Shown one piece after another: positions 63,987 to 64,000 of a stretch of DNA of 64,000 nucleotides (position 1 is the stretch's first letter; every line of letters begins with the position of its first letter). Made by a program: the position numbers and the translations under genes. The notes under the pieces are model-generated. The model saw nothing but the letters and a program-made list of their open reading frames with translations. It was not told the DNA's origin and searched no databases. The stretch is from CAZQQU01 sp964595625 (GTDB lineage: Bacteria; Bacteroidota; Bacteroidia; Flavobacteriales; Flavobacteriaceae): positions 1 to 64,000 of the forward strand of contig CAZQQU010000001.1 in the NCBI GenBank assembly GCA_964595625.1, written 5' to 3'.

Positions 63987-64000
63987 ATGAAAAACACATT
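63987..64000 (+). CDS. Possible start of a gene cut by the window edge
   Basis: ATG AAA AAC ACA opens a frame at the very end, after an AT-rich gap (63883-63986) that must hold the promoter of the leftward secreted-protein gene. MKNT is a common start of exported proteins, but four codons cannot prove a gene. Confidence 0.2.

Overview
The window is chromosomal DNA of a member of the Bacteroidota, most likely a flavobacterium. The evidence is the gene content: a type IX-secreted peptidase with a C-terminal sorting domain, a PorG-like DUF6089 protein, the uppS-bamA-ompH-ompH block next to nadK and pdxJ, fused E1 alpha/beta 2-oxoacid dehydrogenase, and PaaZ with a C-terminal DUF1569. Promoters follow the Bacteroidota pattern, with -7 boxes of the form TAnnTTTG and little Shine-Dalgarno. 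The DNA is AT-rich and gene-dense. I saw no rRNA, tRNA or insertion sequence.

Region by region. (1) 1-6307: a very long CRISPR array, which I counted by hand as 95 repeats of 30 bp and 94 spacers of 34-38 bp. The leader is probably the AT-rich stretch at 1-111; no cas gene lies in the window. (2) 6308-7389: a prophage scrap. A virion-morphogenesis gene is cut off exactly by the last CRISPR repeat, and a 5'-truncated MuF-type head protein ends in a CdiA-like nuclease toxin domain. A possible two-hairpin small RNA lies between them. (3) 7.5-12.6 kb: an enoyl-CoA hydratase, a PaaY-like hexapeptide protein, and E2 plus fused E1 of a branched-chain 2-oxoacid dehydrogenase. (4) 12.6-35.6 kb: mostly housekeeping genes. 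These are nth, bcp, an MBL hydrolase, WbqC, an ECF sigma operon, an MsbA-like transporter, the outer-membrane biogenesis block (ompH-ompH-bamA-uppS-DUF6089), nadK, a CBS protein, pdxJ, folP, a secreted M28 peptidase and a propeller-amidohydrolase fusion. (5) 35.9-50.4 kb: the phenylacetate degradation genes paaE-A-B-C-D, then paaG-H-I-J, then paaZ. A broken surface-protein gene and a GH92 glycosidase sit between paaJ and paaZ. (6) 50.4-64 kb: a structured intergenic element, dnaX, miaE, a pdxH-sixA-ppk1-ppx operon, a DUF4442 protein, a padR-pspC-DUF2807 operon, asnB and a secreted protein of unknown function.

How the genes work together. PaaABC(D)E epoxidises phenylacetyl-CoA. PaaG isomerises the epoxide to oxepin-CoA, and PaaZ opens and oxidises the ring. 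The enoyl-CoA hydratase (probably PaaF), PaaH and PaaJ run beta-oxidation, while PaaI and PaaY are thioesterase-type safety valves. The ligase PaaK and a regulator are not in the window. A palindrome over the paaE -7 box looks like a TetR-family (PaaR-type) operator.

The strongest leads are the CRISPR/prophage junction with its toxin-bearing MuF remnant and adjacent candidate small RNA, the re-sampled spacers, the putative PaaR operator, and the possible slippage tract in the signal peptide of the repetitive surface protein. I found no clearly new multi-gene system. All calls come from reading the sequence; no database search was run.
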